Shown: positions 1 to 12,386, numbered from the stretch's first letter. The stretch: DNA of 64,000 bases from Trichoderma breve (GCF_028502605.1 NC_079232.1:5890001-5954000), one strand, 5' to 3'. Notes: generated by a model not told the origin, from the sequence alone. Made by a program: numbers and translations.

Positions 1-460
1 CTTCAGACTTGTACAAGCTAATGGCGGCAGTCATCTTTGACAGTGTGTCGAGCAGCATCTCGTCATAGTCCGCGGCTTGGGCACATCTCACTGCCTCTAC
101 CAGTAGAGTCCTAGCTACCTGTCTCCCACGGGCTTCAGGATATACAAATAGTCGTTTGAGTTCGCAATGGCGTAGCCCTGTAGGTCGCGATTCAAGGTAT
201 ACAGGCTCAAGCTCTATAGGCCGCAGAGCAATGCAGCCAAGTACTGTGTCTGTTGTTGCGTCCACAGCGAGGAGAAGCGCCCCAGTGGGCGCTGCATATT
301 TCCCGGGCAACCCGTTTAGCTCGGCAGTGTAATTCTGGTGAGTCAAATCTTCGTCAAGCCATGTAGTGTACTCTTTGAAGCATTCGACTACTGCTGCGAG
401 ATCTGACGAGGAAGAGGCTTGGCGAACAAGAACGGACGAGGCGGTAGGTTGTGTTGCCAT
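1..460 (-). CDS. GNAT-family N-acetyltransferase, C-terminus beyond window edge
   Basis: The minus strand is open from an ATG at 460 to the window edge, giving 153 codons with no stop; the 3' end lies outside. The protein starts MATQPTASSVLVRQASSS. It carries the GNAT pattern: a beta strand with CELKRLFVYPEARGR at about residues 97-111, where the R-x-x-G-x-x segment is the acetyl-CoA pyrophosphate-binding motif A, then a helix (ARTLLVEAVRCAQ) and LLDTLSKMTAAISLYKS, the usual motif B region. GNAT enzymes transfer acetyl from acetyl-CoA to an amine; this sequence does not show the substrate. It resembles the small stand-alone GNATs common in fungi and bacteria. The fold assignment is fairly secure; the substrate is unknown. 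Confidence 0.85.
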   Translation of the reverse strand, partial: MATQPTASSVLVRQASSSSDLAAVVECFKEYTTWLDEDLTHQNYTAELNGLPGKYAAPTGALLLAVDATTDTVLGCIALRPIELEPVYLESRPTGLRHCELKRLFVYPEARGRQVARTLLVEAVRCAQAADYDEMLLDTLSKMTAAISLYKSE

Positions 461-1231
461 GGTATCTTGGCGCCTAGTTACAGGGTAGGTATCTTGTGTA
501 TCGGATGACAAGATTTGAGTCAACCACCTTCAAAGTATAAAAGACTTAAGAATAGTGCGGGCAATTTACTTTTCAATACATGAGGATTAACGTCTTAAAA
601 TTATAGATTAAGGGGTGCGATGAGTATAAACTGCAAATCTCAAGTGACGCATATGATGCATTTGCCGGTACCGGAGTCTTGTAGGATTCCATACCACCAG
701 GTGCTAAAGCACAGTGGCTCTGTGGCACATGATTCAGCAAAGTACTTAAGAACAGAGGCTGCGCTTGACTCCAGAACAACCTGGCAACCAGGCGAGTTGA
801 CGCAAAGTGTATTGCTGATACTTCTAGAATCTGGCTTTTCTGCCGACAAATGTATAAGCTTATTTAGCTACGAAGATTATAAAAGCTTTCCTCCCCGGCA
901 ATCTTTTCTTGCAGACGAGCGTCAACGTGCTTGTGGATCAGTGAAGAGGCTCGGGCAAGCCTAGGCTGTTGGGCTCCGCTATAGCGATGAGGTAATGCGG
1001 CTTTGATGCAGGCACACCTCCAGCGATAAGCCAACTGGAGCCCGCTGTTATGACACTTGCGACAGCTCCAAGGTTCCTTATCGACGTCAACTTGGAAGCT
1101 TCAAACGCAACACAATTCCCAACCATCCGTGGTCAACCGTTCAAGAGGAAGAACGTGGTCACATGGACGACACACAGGCATCTTGATCCCATTCCTCATC
1201 CTTCCGGTTTCCTGTCGTTTCCCCGCCAAAG
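461..1231. promoter_or_regulatory. Divergent intergenic region between GNAT and UBX genes
   Basis: This 771-base spacer separates the two divergently transcribed start codons, so it should hold both promoters. Small ORFs here (620-964 plus, 640-849 minus) overlap each other, have no recognisable features and look like chance. No distinct regulatory motif stands out. Confidence 0.5.
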
Positions 1232-2888
1232 ATGGCCGACAACGCCGACGATACGGGACAGCTGTCACCAAGCCAGCAAGATGCCTTGCAGCAGTTTATG
1301 CAGTTGACAAACCAAGAGGCAAAAGATGCCATCCCGCTGCTAACAAGATCGCAATGGAATGTGCAGGTAAGATGATATAGTTGACTGCGATTTCTGGGAT
1401 GCCCTTCTTGACCTCTTCTTGATCAATCTTGGTATATGTCGTGCGTCGTTGTTAACCTTCGCCCGCGATGCCTAGATCGCCATTACCAAATTCTTCGACG
1501 GCGAGACAGCCGACCCAGTTGCTGAGGCAATGGCAGCTCAGGAAGCTCCGCGCTCGACCGCACGCCACGAGAATCTTCAGGAGAGCTTCTTGGTGGCACC
1601 AGACCGATCATCTGCATCGAGCCGGCGAAACCGAACCGACGCTGCTCCCCGGGTTGTGCCCTCGCCGCCCGTGATCCATCGGACACCATGGTTTATTGGT
1701 CTCCTGCTCACGCCGTTTAGCTGGGGTTGGCGGGTTGCCTCAACTCTCCTGCGCACGATCGGATACATCCTAGCATTCTTACCTGCCTCCATACGGCCGC
1801 GAACTGTTACAGCTGGAATTGCTACGGGCTTCCGAAGCCCAAGTGGTCGACGGATGCTTATGCCCCGGGATGCGGCAGCTAGATTTAGGCGGGAATTTGA
1901 CGAAGAATACGGATCGAACAGCCTCTCATTCTTTGAGGGCGGCATAGCCCAGGCCCATGACCTGGCTAAAAAGGACCTCAAATTCCTCCTCGTACTGTTC
2001 ATGTCTCCTGAGCACGATGACACTGAATCATTCATCAAGAACACACTACTGGCCCCAGAGGTTGTTGAATTCCTCAACGATCCGGCCAACAACATGATAC
2101 TGTGGGGAGGCAACATTCTCGATTCAGAGGCATATCAGGCAGCTACTGAATATGCTTGTACAAAATATCCCTTTTCAGCCCTCGTGTGCTTGACCCCAAA
2201 GGAAGGCAGCACTCGAATGGGTATTGTCAAACGATTGGTAGGCCCAATGCCTCCTTCAACTTACTTGTCAGAACTGCAAGCCGCCATGGAAAAATACGGC
2301 TCCGACTTGAATAGGGTGCGGGCCGAAAGGGCTTCACAGGAGCTGGCTCGTAGTCTGCGTGATCAACAAGATTCAGCTTATGAACGGTCATTGGCTATTG
2401 ACAGAGAGCGCGCGCGAGAGAAGAAAGAGGCTGCCGCTGCCGCCGCAGCCGCGGAGAAGCGAGCTCTGGAAGAGGCTGAAGCAGCTGCTGTACTGGCTGA
2501 GAAACGGCGACAGTGGAAATCATGGAGAGCCCCGAGGATCCTACCCGAGCCTCCCGCAACCGACAGAAAGGCTGTTCGGGTGGCACTCAAGATGCCCGAA
2601 GACTTGGGAGGAGAAAGAATCGTCCGGCGATTTCCCCACGACGCCCCCGTTGAAGAACTCTACGCATTTGTCGACTGCCAGGACATTCTGCGCGGCGAAA
2701 CTCTGGAGGAGGACGAGGTAGACGAGCCCGAAGACTACGAGCACAAGTACGAGTTCCGGATAGCTTCGACCATTCCGCGTGTGGTGTACGAGCCGAGCAA
2801 AACTGCGACGATGCTGGAGACGATTGGCAAGTCGGGTAATCTCATTGTGGAAGACCTATCTGATGACGAGGATGAGGATGACGAATGA
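1232..2888 (+). CDS. UBA/UAS/UBX-domain protein (FAF2/UBXD8-like Cdc48 adaptor)
   Basis: Two exons, 1232-1366 and 1476-2888 (GTAAGA...CCTAG), encode 515 residues. The N-terminal 50 residues (LSPSQQDALQQFMQLT... followed by AITKFFDG) fit a UBA-like helix bundle. A hydrophobic stretch at about 117-148 (FIGLLLTPFSWGW to LAFLP) is the hairpin membrane anchor position of FAF2/UBXD8 and yeast Ubx2/Ubx3-type proteins. A UAS thioredoxin-like domain follows (about 173-313, with FLLVLFMSPEHDD), then an alanine-rich charged coiled coil (about 331-396) and a C-terminal UBX domain (about 408-515). Known relatives recruit the Cdc48/p97 ATPase to ER or lipid-droplet substrates for degradation. The tail is strongly acidic (DLSDDEDEDDE). 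The domain order makes the family call secure; which yeast paralogue it matches is not resolved. Confidence 0.92.
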
Positions 2889-4957
2889 AGAAGCATGATA
2901 GACACATGACACTACTGATGGGACTCCACGTAATTTTTCTCTCAAAATATAAAAACAACAAAAAATAAAAGGAAAATTGATCCAACATGACTAGTCTCTC
3001 TTGCATATAATACCTTGCAATGATTTGACTTACGACTCACGTGTGTTGCAAAGCCAAGAGGCTTACGTATAACAGCTTTGCTGACGGCAGTTGGCAGATG
3101 AGGTGATGAAGAACCACCTCAACCCCATCCACCACCTTTTCTTCAATCTACAGTATGGTCAAGGAGATTCAGATGTGTGCCCGAGAATTACAAAGCAAAA
3201 AGGGTAGGAAGATGGAGACGAGGGCTAGCACACGTGAGGCTCTATGGGACCGGAAACAAGTCGGGAGTATTCAGACTGTTTGTCGTGGTGACCCTGTCTC
3301 GGCATCTTGGAACATGTGAGCATACTGATCCTCCACCATCTGCACAATGCCGTGAGCAAACCACGAAGCATTACGTAGAGCCTGAGGCTGTGCAAACAAA
3401 AACTTGGTCAAGTCGACACATGGCGGCCTCCCAAGAAAAGGAGACCAGAGCCAAGTTGAAGGACGAATGAGATAACATGAAATCAGCGGGAATGGAGTTT
3501 GCTGGCCACTCATGGCGGTTGTTAGCTCTGGTTTTGCCCAATGGGGTGTAGAGCTGGCAGCGAAAGGGTGCTTGATAGTTTTGACGGCCTTGCCTCCTCC
3601 ACATCCTTATTGCTGTTAAGCTTGTGGAAGTTGGCATGGCCTGGTAAAGCCGAAGTTCCATCACGTTTGTTAGCGGGCTGCCACAGTGACATTCGAGCAG
3701 CACACCTACGAAGGTGGCCAAGGTGGTGGTGCTATTAAGAGGCTTTCGAATTACCATTCGAATGTGTTTTAGAAGTTCACCTGTCAAGTTTGGTTTCATA
3801 GGTGAAAAATTGGTATTTCTATGAGTACGTAGAGTTATAGAGTTAGCATATCAAAGTAGTATCTATCTATGAGGAATATTCCACAGCTGAACAATGATTC
3901 CATCTAGAAAAAAAGAAGACCTGGACCCTTAGAAATAAAGTGCCCGGTACTTGGAATGGGCACCTACTGGCTCTAGTGCTGCCAAGTACCTGCTAACGCT
4001 CTGTAGATCAAGCTGCGCCGCTTTCCATTACGCACTTGGCCGATTGCTGAGCAGCAAACTGCAAGCGTTCCCGTTATTACTGCATTCATACTAACTCGTC
4101 GCGCATCCCCAGACTGCCTCAAGCAATCAAGGTACTTCAACGGAGCCCGCGGAGTACTTTGAAACAGTACGCATCTGTCGCTGTATCACTTGGTACCGTA
4201 CCAGGTATCGCACCAACGCTCTGGACCCTTGCTCGGCTCGATTTAGTGGTCAATGCAGCGGCTAATGCATGTACCAGATACCCCAATTTTCTAACGATGG
4301 CAAAGTCGCATCTCCTCATCGTTTGGAGAAATGAAGAGACAGACCAGGCAGCCACGGGATTAAAGCCGAAGAGGATTGATTGTCAAAAGCCGACAAACAA
4401 TATTGAGGTCCGGATTCTCGCAGGTCAGTTGGCAAACAAAAACAAGATAGGTCGAAATAAAAAGAGAACAAAAGTACACTGATTACCCTGGCGCAAGTCT
4501 CCGCGGATTAGACGCATCATCCTATCTACAAAGTACCTAGTCTGGTAATCTCCGAGGCTCTGGCGCAGTATCGAGGCAGCATTGACATACCTCTAGTTGC
4601 AGCTTTGTTACAGGCTAGTTGAGGTGCTGGCACCGGTTACAGACTTGCAACCCCCAGCCCAAAAAGCTCGAATACTGCAACCACCAACAATCCTCGCCTC
4701 TCCCCTCTCAATCCTCTCAACCTCGCAACTCCTCCAATCCTGCAGCCCCGGCCTGGGTTTTCTTTCTTTCTCCTCTCCTCTACCAAGCTTGACGAATACC
4801 CGCCTCGAACCGAATGACACTGGCAATATCCCGCTCTTGATTCCGGTGCCTCTTTGTCCTCCGTTGTGCCCCGCAAAACCTGCCCAACGCGCTTCCCATC
4901 ATCCGTGCTTCGCGATTTTCTACCAACGACGCCCGAGGAGACATAATCTCGCTCAAG
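2889..4957. other. Intergenic region and LSB5-like gene leader
   Basis: There is no supported gene in these 2.07 kb. ORFs at 3177-3470 (+) and 3371-3799 (-) overlap on opposite strands and have no family features. An A-rich patch just after 2940 probably lies at the 3' end of the UBX transcript. From about 4680 to 4800 the plus strand becomes CT-rich (CCTCTCCCCTCTCAATCCTC), typical of the leader of a filamentous ascomycete gene, here the adaptor starting at 4958. Confidence 0.5.
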
Positions 4958-6816
4958 ATGAAATCCATGAAGGGCCTTTCTATGAATAAGATGCTGGGGA
5001 GCATCAGGAAAAAGACCAGTATGAGCTCAACCCTCCTTCCCTCCCTCCCTTCTTGAGCCGGCATCTTCCCACATGTTCACGATGGGCGCCAAGGCGATGA
5101 TGATGCGATGCTCTCCGCATACTTTCCCGGACCACTCGAGAAACTGCAAGTCCCAAAGTGCTAACTATCCCTTCCTTCATGATCGACAGGTAGCACAGAT
5201 CGTTCAGCTGCCACGACACCAGGGGACACCCCCGAAGTAACGGCCCATAACAGCGTGGTATGTTTCGGTTCGGCCTGTTGCTGTCTCTACGGCGCAACGG
5301 CCTGTTGGGTTTGGCGCGCATCCCTGGACTAACCGAACCTTTGCAGAAAGCATTTTGCGAATCTGGCGGAACCGCAAAGGTACGTAACCCTAACGAAACC
5401 CCTTCAAGTCCCTCCTAGCAATGTCTGCTAACCGATCGCTTGCTTGCCGTTGTCGAACAGAGCGAGGAAGTGCTTTTCCTCCCCCCGATTGTCGATGCCG
5501 CCGAGTCCTCACCCACCGCCGCTGCCGAATGCGCACGCATCATTAGGAAATACATGTCCAAGGAGTATTCCTCGCGGCCGTCATGGCAGTACAACGCCAT
5601 CATGCTGATGCGGATACTGGCCGACAACCCGGGCGAGACGTTTACGAGGAACCTCGACACCAAGTTTGTAGACACAACTCGGGCGTTGCTCAAGGGCACA
5701 AAGGACAACAGTGTGCGCCAGATCCTCATGGATACGCTGGACGACTTTGAACGCACCAAGTTTTACGACGAGAACTTGACCCTGATTATTACACTATGGC
5801 AGGAGGAGAAGGAAAAGGCGATCAAGCAGCATGGAGTATGTGGCATACACCTTTGATCCCATCCTTTTCTTTGTAGTCCAAAGAGACGGCCAACTAACAT
5901 GGAGGAATAGGGTCGAGCACCTACACTACCGCAACGCCCTCCGCAGTCAGCGGCGCCTGATAACGGGTATTCCCAAAACTACTTCTCCAGGCATCACAGC
6001 AACCACCGGCTACCCGAACCCGTCGAGCTGACTAGTCGGCTAGAAGAGGCGCGGTCCTCCGCAAAACTACTAGAACAGCTTGTCATCAACACACCGGCAG
6101 TCGAGTTGCTTGAGAACGAGCTCATCAGGGAGTTTTCTAACCGATGCCTGAGTGCTTCAAGGAGCATCCAAGGCTACATGGTGTCGACCGATCCCGCGCC
6201 AGACAACGATACCATGGAGAGCCTCATCGACACCAACGAACAGCTGCAGACTGCGCTTAGCCAGCACCAACGTGCTATACTTAGCGCCCGAAAACAGCTG
6301 GGTCTCAACGAGCGATCCGAGAACCCATCGCCTGCTCCTGAACAGCAATCACTTCACGGCTCTAATGGCGTTCAGGGATGGCAGGTCCCCAATGCATCGT
6401 CATCTAGATCTAGCCCCGCCCCTCCCAATGTCTCAGTTGGCAACGGAAAGGGCAAAGACACCGACCTTTATAGCCCTCCGTCTCATCCTCCACCAAACAA
6501 TGGCAAGCAGGTAGACCCGGGCCGCGGCAGAGCTCCTCCCCCGGAGTCCGAGCCTCTGGTAGATCCATTCAGTGATCCGCAACCAGGTGGTGCCAGCTCC
6601 AATGGTCATCTAGCCGTCATGGATGAGCCTTTCCACCCTGGTTTTGGGTTGAATAACCATCGAGATGGCTCGTCAACACACGGCACCACTGGATCCGGTG
6701 TTGCTTCCGAGAATCATTCGACACACAATTTACAGCCTGACTACCAAGTTTCAGACGACGAGGACCTTTATACTTCTCCTCCGAAGAGCAGCAAGGAGCC
6801 CATGTATCGATACTGA
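4958..6816 (+). CDS. LSB5: VHS/GAT-domain endocytic adaptor, LSB5-like
   Basis: I model five exons: 4958-5018, 5190-5257, 5347-5379, 5461-5835 and 5911-6816, for 480 residues with consistent phases throughout. Residues 30-178 form an all-helical VHS/ENTH-like domain (for example WQYNAIMLMRILADNPGETF and RQILMDTLDDFE). Residues 217-311 match a GAT domain, a three-helix bundle that binds ubiquitin and Arf-type GTPases (ELTSRLEEARSSAKLLEQL to AILSARKQLGL). The remaining 170 residues are low-complexity, rich in P, S, G and N. Yeast Lsb5 has the same VHS-GAT layout and links ubiquitinated cargo to Las17/actin during endocytosis. Two related acidic-tyrosine motifs occur in the tail (DTDLYSPP and DEDLYTSPP). 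The first three exons are very short, so the N-terminus is the least certain part. A GGA or Tom1-type adaptor is the alternative. Confidence 0.82.
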
Positions 6817-8917
6817 GTAAGCGAATTGAGAGCGAATTTCGAGGAGAAGAACAGGGATTTACACACCAGTATATTTGCAGATGGGGATACACAGAAAATC
6901 GCAGGAGCGTTTGGGAGACGGAGGATTTCTCTTTTTTTTTTTTTTTTTTTTTTTGTTTTTATATATTTCCCCAGCACTTTACGGTGCTAGTTAGGCATCG
7001 TTTGGCTACAAGTCTTCCTTTTCCTTTCAAATAACCAGATCCGTTTGCTATTCCCCTTTTTTATGACAAAATTCCACTGCAATGTTGAGCAAGCGTGAGA
7101 GCGATCGATATCTCTTTGTATTTATCACATATAAATTCGCAATTTGGCAAGTCAAAGTAGCGTCGAGTTGATAGTTTCGAAATATCAAATCACGTTTGTT
7201 GCTTGAGTGACGCTGAATCTGATGTCTCCCTTTCGAGTTCGCTCAGATTCATCTTGGACAAGAAATCTTGAACAAAAAGTGCATGGGATTTAATCTATTG
7301 GTTGATAGGTGAAGATCGTAGTATTTGGTCGAAATTCAGGGTTTTGCGACGTTGATGGATTTTGATCTAGGTACTTGCCTTCAGGGGGTTAACGGTAGGT
7401 GCTGTCAAGGGAGGCGAGCGTGATCTGTGGATACGAGAGAAATTGAAGATGAAGCGCCCCTAGATCATTAGATCCCATTTATTGCTTAGTTTGTATGATA
7501 GTCGCATGCAATGTTTGAAGCTTCCACAGGATTAATCGGTACAAAATTTGGCTGTCTTGGTTCTGCCCTCCTGGGCTGGTCACCGCTTGCCAAAACAACA
7601 ACCACGCCTTCTCTCCTTGTATCAATTTCTCCCTCCTTGACCATCCTTCAAAATCCAGGCCCATGTCATCGGCATCCACCGCGACGTCATGACCATGCCC
7701 GAGATTTGTTTCTTGTCAGTCTCTCAAATTTATGCGGCTTGGAGCACCTTTTATGCGCCTGCAAAATCCTAACCGGGTTGTTAAGCAACCTCTTGTACAG
7801 GATGCTGAATCCTGCGAACAAACTTCATATGTAGGTGGCCTGTTGGGTGCTATGGATCTCCCCGGTGATTCTACTCCAATTTGCTCTTCTAATGTGACTC
7901 GAAAGCAGACCAATCATCAATCATCATGGCTAGGAGATTCTCTCCACGAGAACGCGCCACACATATCCATTGGGTACTCCGAATACAAAGTTATTCCATG
8001 GCTGTATCATGCTCGACCAGAACAGCAGTATATGACAGTCCCCAGGCAACGGCTGGCAGGAAAACATTAAAAAAAAAAAAAAACTTTTACTTCACAGCGG
8101 TTGTTCGGGGATTTCCAAGGGCTATTTCTTCAGTTCCTTTCCCACCAAGCCAGAGGGAAATCTTCAAATCTCTCTCGTTGGCTGCAAGACAAGTATGCGA
8201 AGATGATAGGTAGGTTTCTTGCAAGAGGGAAAATTTCAACGAACGCCACGACAGCGCACTCTGCTATCTCGCGAGACTACTTTATCTCGAAGAAAAGAGA
8301 GGTCCTCTAAAGAATAAACAGTATCGTGCAGTGATTTCTCTAATACATACGCAATTGGGAGCCAGTGGCCTGGACTTGGGCCTTTATCAACGCCATTTCT
8401 CTGTGGCGTCCGCGGCGCCAAAGAAGCTAAAATCTCATTGAACGATATGTCTTCCTCCCAACTGCTATATGTACCATGATAGATGAAGGGTAACAGAGAT
8501 GAATGTCCTTTCCGGCTGTATGCTGGTGGAGAAATAGATGCTTCCTTTCAATCTAACCATCTGACTCGCTGTCATAGAGACGCATCTAGGATTCAAGACG
8601 CGATATTGAGAGAAATGGGATCCAACAGCTCCATTATACAGGGGCAAGAGTTAATTCCCAGCCAACAACATTCAAATCGATATACAGTTTATACTAGCGT
8701 TAAATTATGTTGAGTACTAAAGGCTATCTACTCTCTGTTGTTGTTTATTTGTTTATATTTATATTTACCGTCCGCTGCCATTTCGTGGGTTTGCCAGTCA
8801 ACCGTGAACCAACTCTGTCTTTTGTCCTTGCTCATATATTCCTGTGAGAATATTGTGCAATACTCTTTGTCCTACTCTTCTTGATGATTATCATATTGTG
8901 ATATCTAGGTACACAAC
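6817..8917. other. Intergenic region, no gene recognised
   Basis: These 2.1 kb hold only short overlapping ORFs on both strands (for example 7511-7834 plus, 7716-7913 minus) with no family features. There is a 15-A run at 8069-8083. Base composition becomes more AT-rich from about 8.5 kb, towards the metalloprotease gene. Confidence 0.5.
6932..6954 (+). repeat. Poly-T tract (23 T) in probable 3' UTR
   Basis: This is an uninterrupted run of 23 T, about 115 bases after the stop codon of the LSB5-like gene. It may be copied into a U-rich 3' UTR; no further function is visible. Confidence 0.9.
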
Positions 8918-9963
8918 ATGTTTATCTTGAATTCCAATGCAGCCTGCATTGTGGCCATATCGGCTCTTGCGTGCACAATCATAGGCAATACATTCGATCC
9001 CGGCAACTTGAGATGCATTTCATCGCGCAATGCCAAGTTTAAGTGGATTTATAAACGGTTTGCTCCAGAAGCGGCCGTTAATCGAATTTTAGGTCGCAGG
9101 TCTGCCAAGCAGATCGGTATTAGTGTATATGTACACATTGTGGCAAGCTCACAGAATGAGACGGACGGATACCTAACCGTAAGTCGCACTCAATTCCTCC
9201 TCCTGCCATTCAGGCCTCTCTGAGCTCCTTTATCTATCCCCTATCGAGTCTTCTTACCTATGGTCTAACACTAAAGCAATGAATAGGATGAGACTATCCA
9301 CAGCCAGTTACAAGTTCTAAGCTCCGATTACCAGCCGGCCGATATATCCTTCACTCTAAAAACCATAGACAGAACCATCAACGAGACGTGGGCTAATGGC
9401 ACCGATCTTGAGCGCATGTGGTATGATGTTCGCAATGGAAATTATAATGATCTGAACCTCTGGTTCATTCCCAAGTTCCATACCCTTGGTCTTTGTACAG
9501 TTCCCACCGCGGGCGATGACCTTGATTCAGCCCTTACGCAAGACGGCTGCACTATTCGCTCAGATACTGTCCCCGGTGGCAGCTTGAAGAACTACAACCT
9601 CGGCAAGACACTCACGCATGAGGTTGGTCACTGGCTAGGGCTCCTACACACTTTTGAGGGGGGATGCGAGGGCGATGGCGACTTTGTTGATGATACGCCT
9701 GCGCAGGCGTCTCCCTCGAACGGATGCCCTGAAGGGAGAGACTCTTGCCCTGATAAACCAGGCCTGGATCCAATTCACAATTTCATGGATTATTCGTACG
9801 AGTACGTCCAGAGTATTGCCTCTGCTCTTTGTTTAGGTGGTTCATACGACTGACTTGACTCCGCAGCTCCTGCTACAAAGAATTTACGCCTGGCCAAGTG
9901 GATCGAATGAGGAGTGTTTGGGGCGCATATAGAGAATGGGCAGCACATGATCCATATATATGA
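8918..9963 (+). CDS. Secreted M43-family (pappalysin/MEP1-like) zinc metalloprotease
   Basis: Three exons (8918-9178, 9287-9801, 9867-9963) give 290 residues. The N-terminus has a hydrophobic segment (CIVAISALACTIIG), a likely signal peptide. The zinc site HEVGHWLGLLH starts at about residue 198 (His198, Glu199, His202, His208) and fits the extended metzincin consensus HExxHxxGxxH. A downstream NFMDYS at about 252-257 supplies the Met-turn. Cysteines after the zinc motif (GGCEGDGD, NGCPEG, DSCPD, SCYKEF) match the disulphide pattern of fungal MEP1-type enzymes. Splicing the last intron restores the family ending YSYDSCYKEFTPGQVDRM, which supports the model. Relatives are secreted endopeptidases; Coccidioides Mep1 digests a surface antigen. 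The gene lies in an AT-richer stretch near another secreted protein (12387-12737). Confidence 0.93.
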
Positions 9964-10565
9964 ACTATTGCACTGTGTGCATGCAAGAGTTTGTAATACC
10001 CTAGAACCTGTAGGATGGAGATATGGCCGATGGAGGAGTTACTTAGAGAGTCATCTTTTATATAGAACGGAATATACAAATTAAAACCACATCCAGACTC
10101 GCCCGGTATTTTCCAATATACTACATTTTACGCCTCTACTTGTATACGAATTTAAGCATAGACCATGGCATCTTGCAACCTTTACCACTTATCCACCGGG
10201 TGGCCGAAGAATGAACAAAGAATAAGTGTTCGGATTGACGCTTTGTTGCAGAAAAAGGAGCCGGTTACCATCTGACATCCACTACAAATACCGTAACAAA
10301 CGAACACTAAAAGAAATCCTACAACAAGGCCAAGCCTTTGACAATTTTCTTTCATTGTCCTGTTGAATTCGCCCGCGCTTAATATTTGTGTCTTGATCAG
10401 CTCATAAAGAGCGAGAAGTCCGGTTGTCCATCTTTACCCATCACTTCTCTTTGGATACATATCGAGGCGAAATACGAAGCCAATCATTCGCTTCTCCATC
10501 TCTGTCGCCAGCACTCCATCAATACTCGTTTCTAATTTGTCATCCTATACAGACTACCAGACGAT
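9964..10565. other. Intergenic region, no gene recognised
   Basis: This 602-base AT-rich spacer lies between the metalloprotease and the next small ORF. I see no coding, RNA or repeat feature. Confidence 0.5.
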
Positions 10566-10904
10566 ATGCGAAAACAAACGGACGAAACGCTAGAACCAAC
10601 GCAGATCATGCATGAAACGTTACAAATGATGTTGGAATTAATGGAAGTCCTGGGTTTCAAACCGCAGGATGTCCACCAAGATCAAGGGATGGAGATGGAC
10701 CAAGCAGGGATACCTGCCCTCCGCGATGAGAGAAAAGCCAACCTATATAAAGGTTATTACGACATAGTTGAGCACAAGAACAGGATAGAGAGAGCCCTCG
10801 CCTTGTTGGAGAGACAGGAGGCTGAATCGCTGAAGCAACCGGATCGAAGGAAGACAGCACATATTCGCAAAGCACTGTTGGCATTCACTGTGGATGACTT
10901 ATAG
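10566..10904 (+). CDS. Small charged hypothetical protein (112 aa)
   Basis: This single-exon ATG-to-TAG ORF gives 112 residues beginning MRKQTDETLEPTQIMHETL. The composition is coherent for a real protein: strongly helical and charged, with a heptad-like C-terminal half (ERALALLERQEAESLKQ) that could form a coiled coil, and Met-rich near the N-terminus. No domain is recognised, and no signal peptide or membrane segment is visible. It sits between the metalloprotease and two adjacent inverted repeats. It may be lineage-specific; a chance ORF cannot be excluded because no homology or introns support it. Confidence 0.5.
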   Translation: MRKQTDETLEPTQIMHETLQMMLELMEVLGFKPQDVHQDQGMEMDQAGIPALRDERKANLYKGYYDIVEHKNRIERALALLERQEAESLKQPDRRKTAHIRKALLAFTVDDL

Positions 10905-10930
10905 CGGTTGAACATGCAGGCTCCCGCCTT

Positions 10931-11002
10931 AGCATCAGTGACTTATACTGACTGCCACATTCACTTGAGATGCATTCACTGACAGCCACGTCACTGATGG
11001 CT
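10931..11002. repeat. Inverted repeat, 12-13 base arms
   Basis: AGCATCAGTGAC (10931-10942) is mirrored by GTCACTGATGGCT (10990-11002): ten perfectly complementary bases, extended by one bulged base. The loop is 47 bases. It begins 26 bases after the stop of the preceding ORF, so it could be a hairpin in its 3' UTR or a remnant fold-back element. Confidence 0.7.
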
Positions 11003-11038
11003 CCGTTTGAGGATAAGAGGCCGACTCTTTCCTCACTA

Positions 11039-11102
11039 GCTAGTTTAGTTGTTCTTTAGGTCTTTAGCTGTTAGCAATACACACAACTAAACAACAACTA
11101 GC
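11039..11102. repeat. Second inverted repeat, nested arms
   Basis: GCTAGTT (11039-11045) is complementary to AACTAGC (11096-11102). Inside it, GTTTAGTTGT (11043-11052) is a perfect complement of ACAACTAAAC (11083-11092). The two registers are offset by a few unpaired bases. It lies only 36 bases beyond the previous inverted repeat. Confidence 0.65.
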
Positions 11103-12386
11103 ACCTCGAAGAAAAGGAAATAAATGGACAAGACCAAAGCGGCATTAGCAACGCTTTCTTTCTTCAGAAGCCTACCAAAGCCCACTTTGTAGGAAATATT
11201 CAATCGAGTACCACGATGCCAGAGCACTGGTCGCGATTCCGAAGAGTTTGGGAAACGCACCAAGTTCATTCGTCACTCCCCCATAGAGCACCACGGGCAT
11301 ACAGATGCGCATCAAGAGAGGATAATTAGTCTCGAGCAGATGCTAGATCCATACAAAATCGATATCATAGTAATATTTCCAAGCCAGGAATCCTACAATT
11401 TCTGCCATGAGCGAACACACAGCTCAAACCCCTGGGCCTTGGTCCTCCTCACGTGATTGTATTTGGCTACCTCTGTTTTGCAATCCCACACCTGCGTTTC
11501 TACTTTTCATCATCATCTGTCAACAAAGTGGTCAATCTTTGGTTCAAACAACTGATCTATCAATGCCAAATATATGACTTTTCTGAACGTGTCTTTGGCA
11601 ATCTCCAGAATCAGATACCAAGATAATGGAAGGGCGGCTCTTTCATGCTACGCCATGCGGCCGTTCTCTTGCCCGTGGCCTGTTTCCCCCACTTCTCTAT
11701 TGTTGAAGAGCGTTCCTACACAAACATTAGCATCATAGGGTTGTCGTCTTCTTTTCTCTTTTCGAATCATGCATGAGCTGACGAAACGTACTATGCTCAA
11801 TAGGCCAACGAAACGAATTCGAGCCCAGCACCTCCTTTGTGTCCGATCCTCGGATGGTTATTCGAAGATCTATCCAACATAAATGCCCAATATTACTTTC
11901 GACTTAATTGTTTTTCAAATCTCCAAGACAGAGGTTCGACGCCTGCTTAATCGAAGATATCAGGCCGGCCTCGGAGCTATACCGGAGCCCAACTGCAATT
12001 GATAATTATACCACCAATACGAACTACAGGCACGGAAGCAGCGCTATATGTGCAGGGAAATACCAAATTAGGCTACTCATCCCCGAGTAGAGCAAAATGC
12101 AAAACTTCATGGGCGCTAGATGCTGTTGGCAGGTCGACTTTCGTGGACCTGAAGACGCATACACAATCGGGCTACCATTCACTCTGAATAGCGATAATAT
12201 ATACATAAGAATCTTGCCAAGTCTCCTCCAAAATTCAAGAACTTTCCCGGTCTTTTTTAATCGGATACAGTCTGGCGGAATGTGTTTCAATGGATTCTCA
12301 CCAAGTCCAGCATCCGCCTCTACACCCCTCAGCGCGTCTTCATATCTTCCCTGTCACCTCCGAGCCTTTGAATCACCGTTCCCAAG
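11103..12386. other. Intergenic region, AT-rich
   Basis: There is no supported gene. Short ORFs around 11908-12456 on both strands overlap the 3' side of the secreted-protein gene and show no family features. Confidence 0.5.

Noticed and set aside
3371..3799. 142-codon minus-strand frame between the UBX and LSB5-like genes
   Set aside because: No family resemblance; opposed by plus-strand frames, and no leader-like sequence precedes it.
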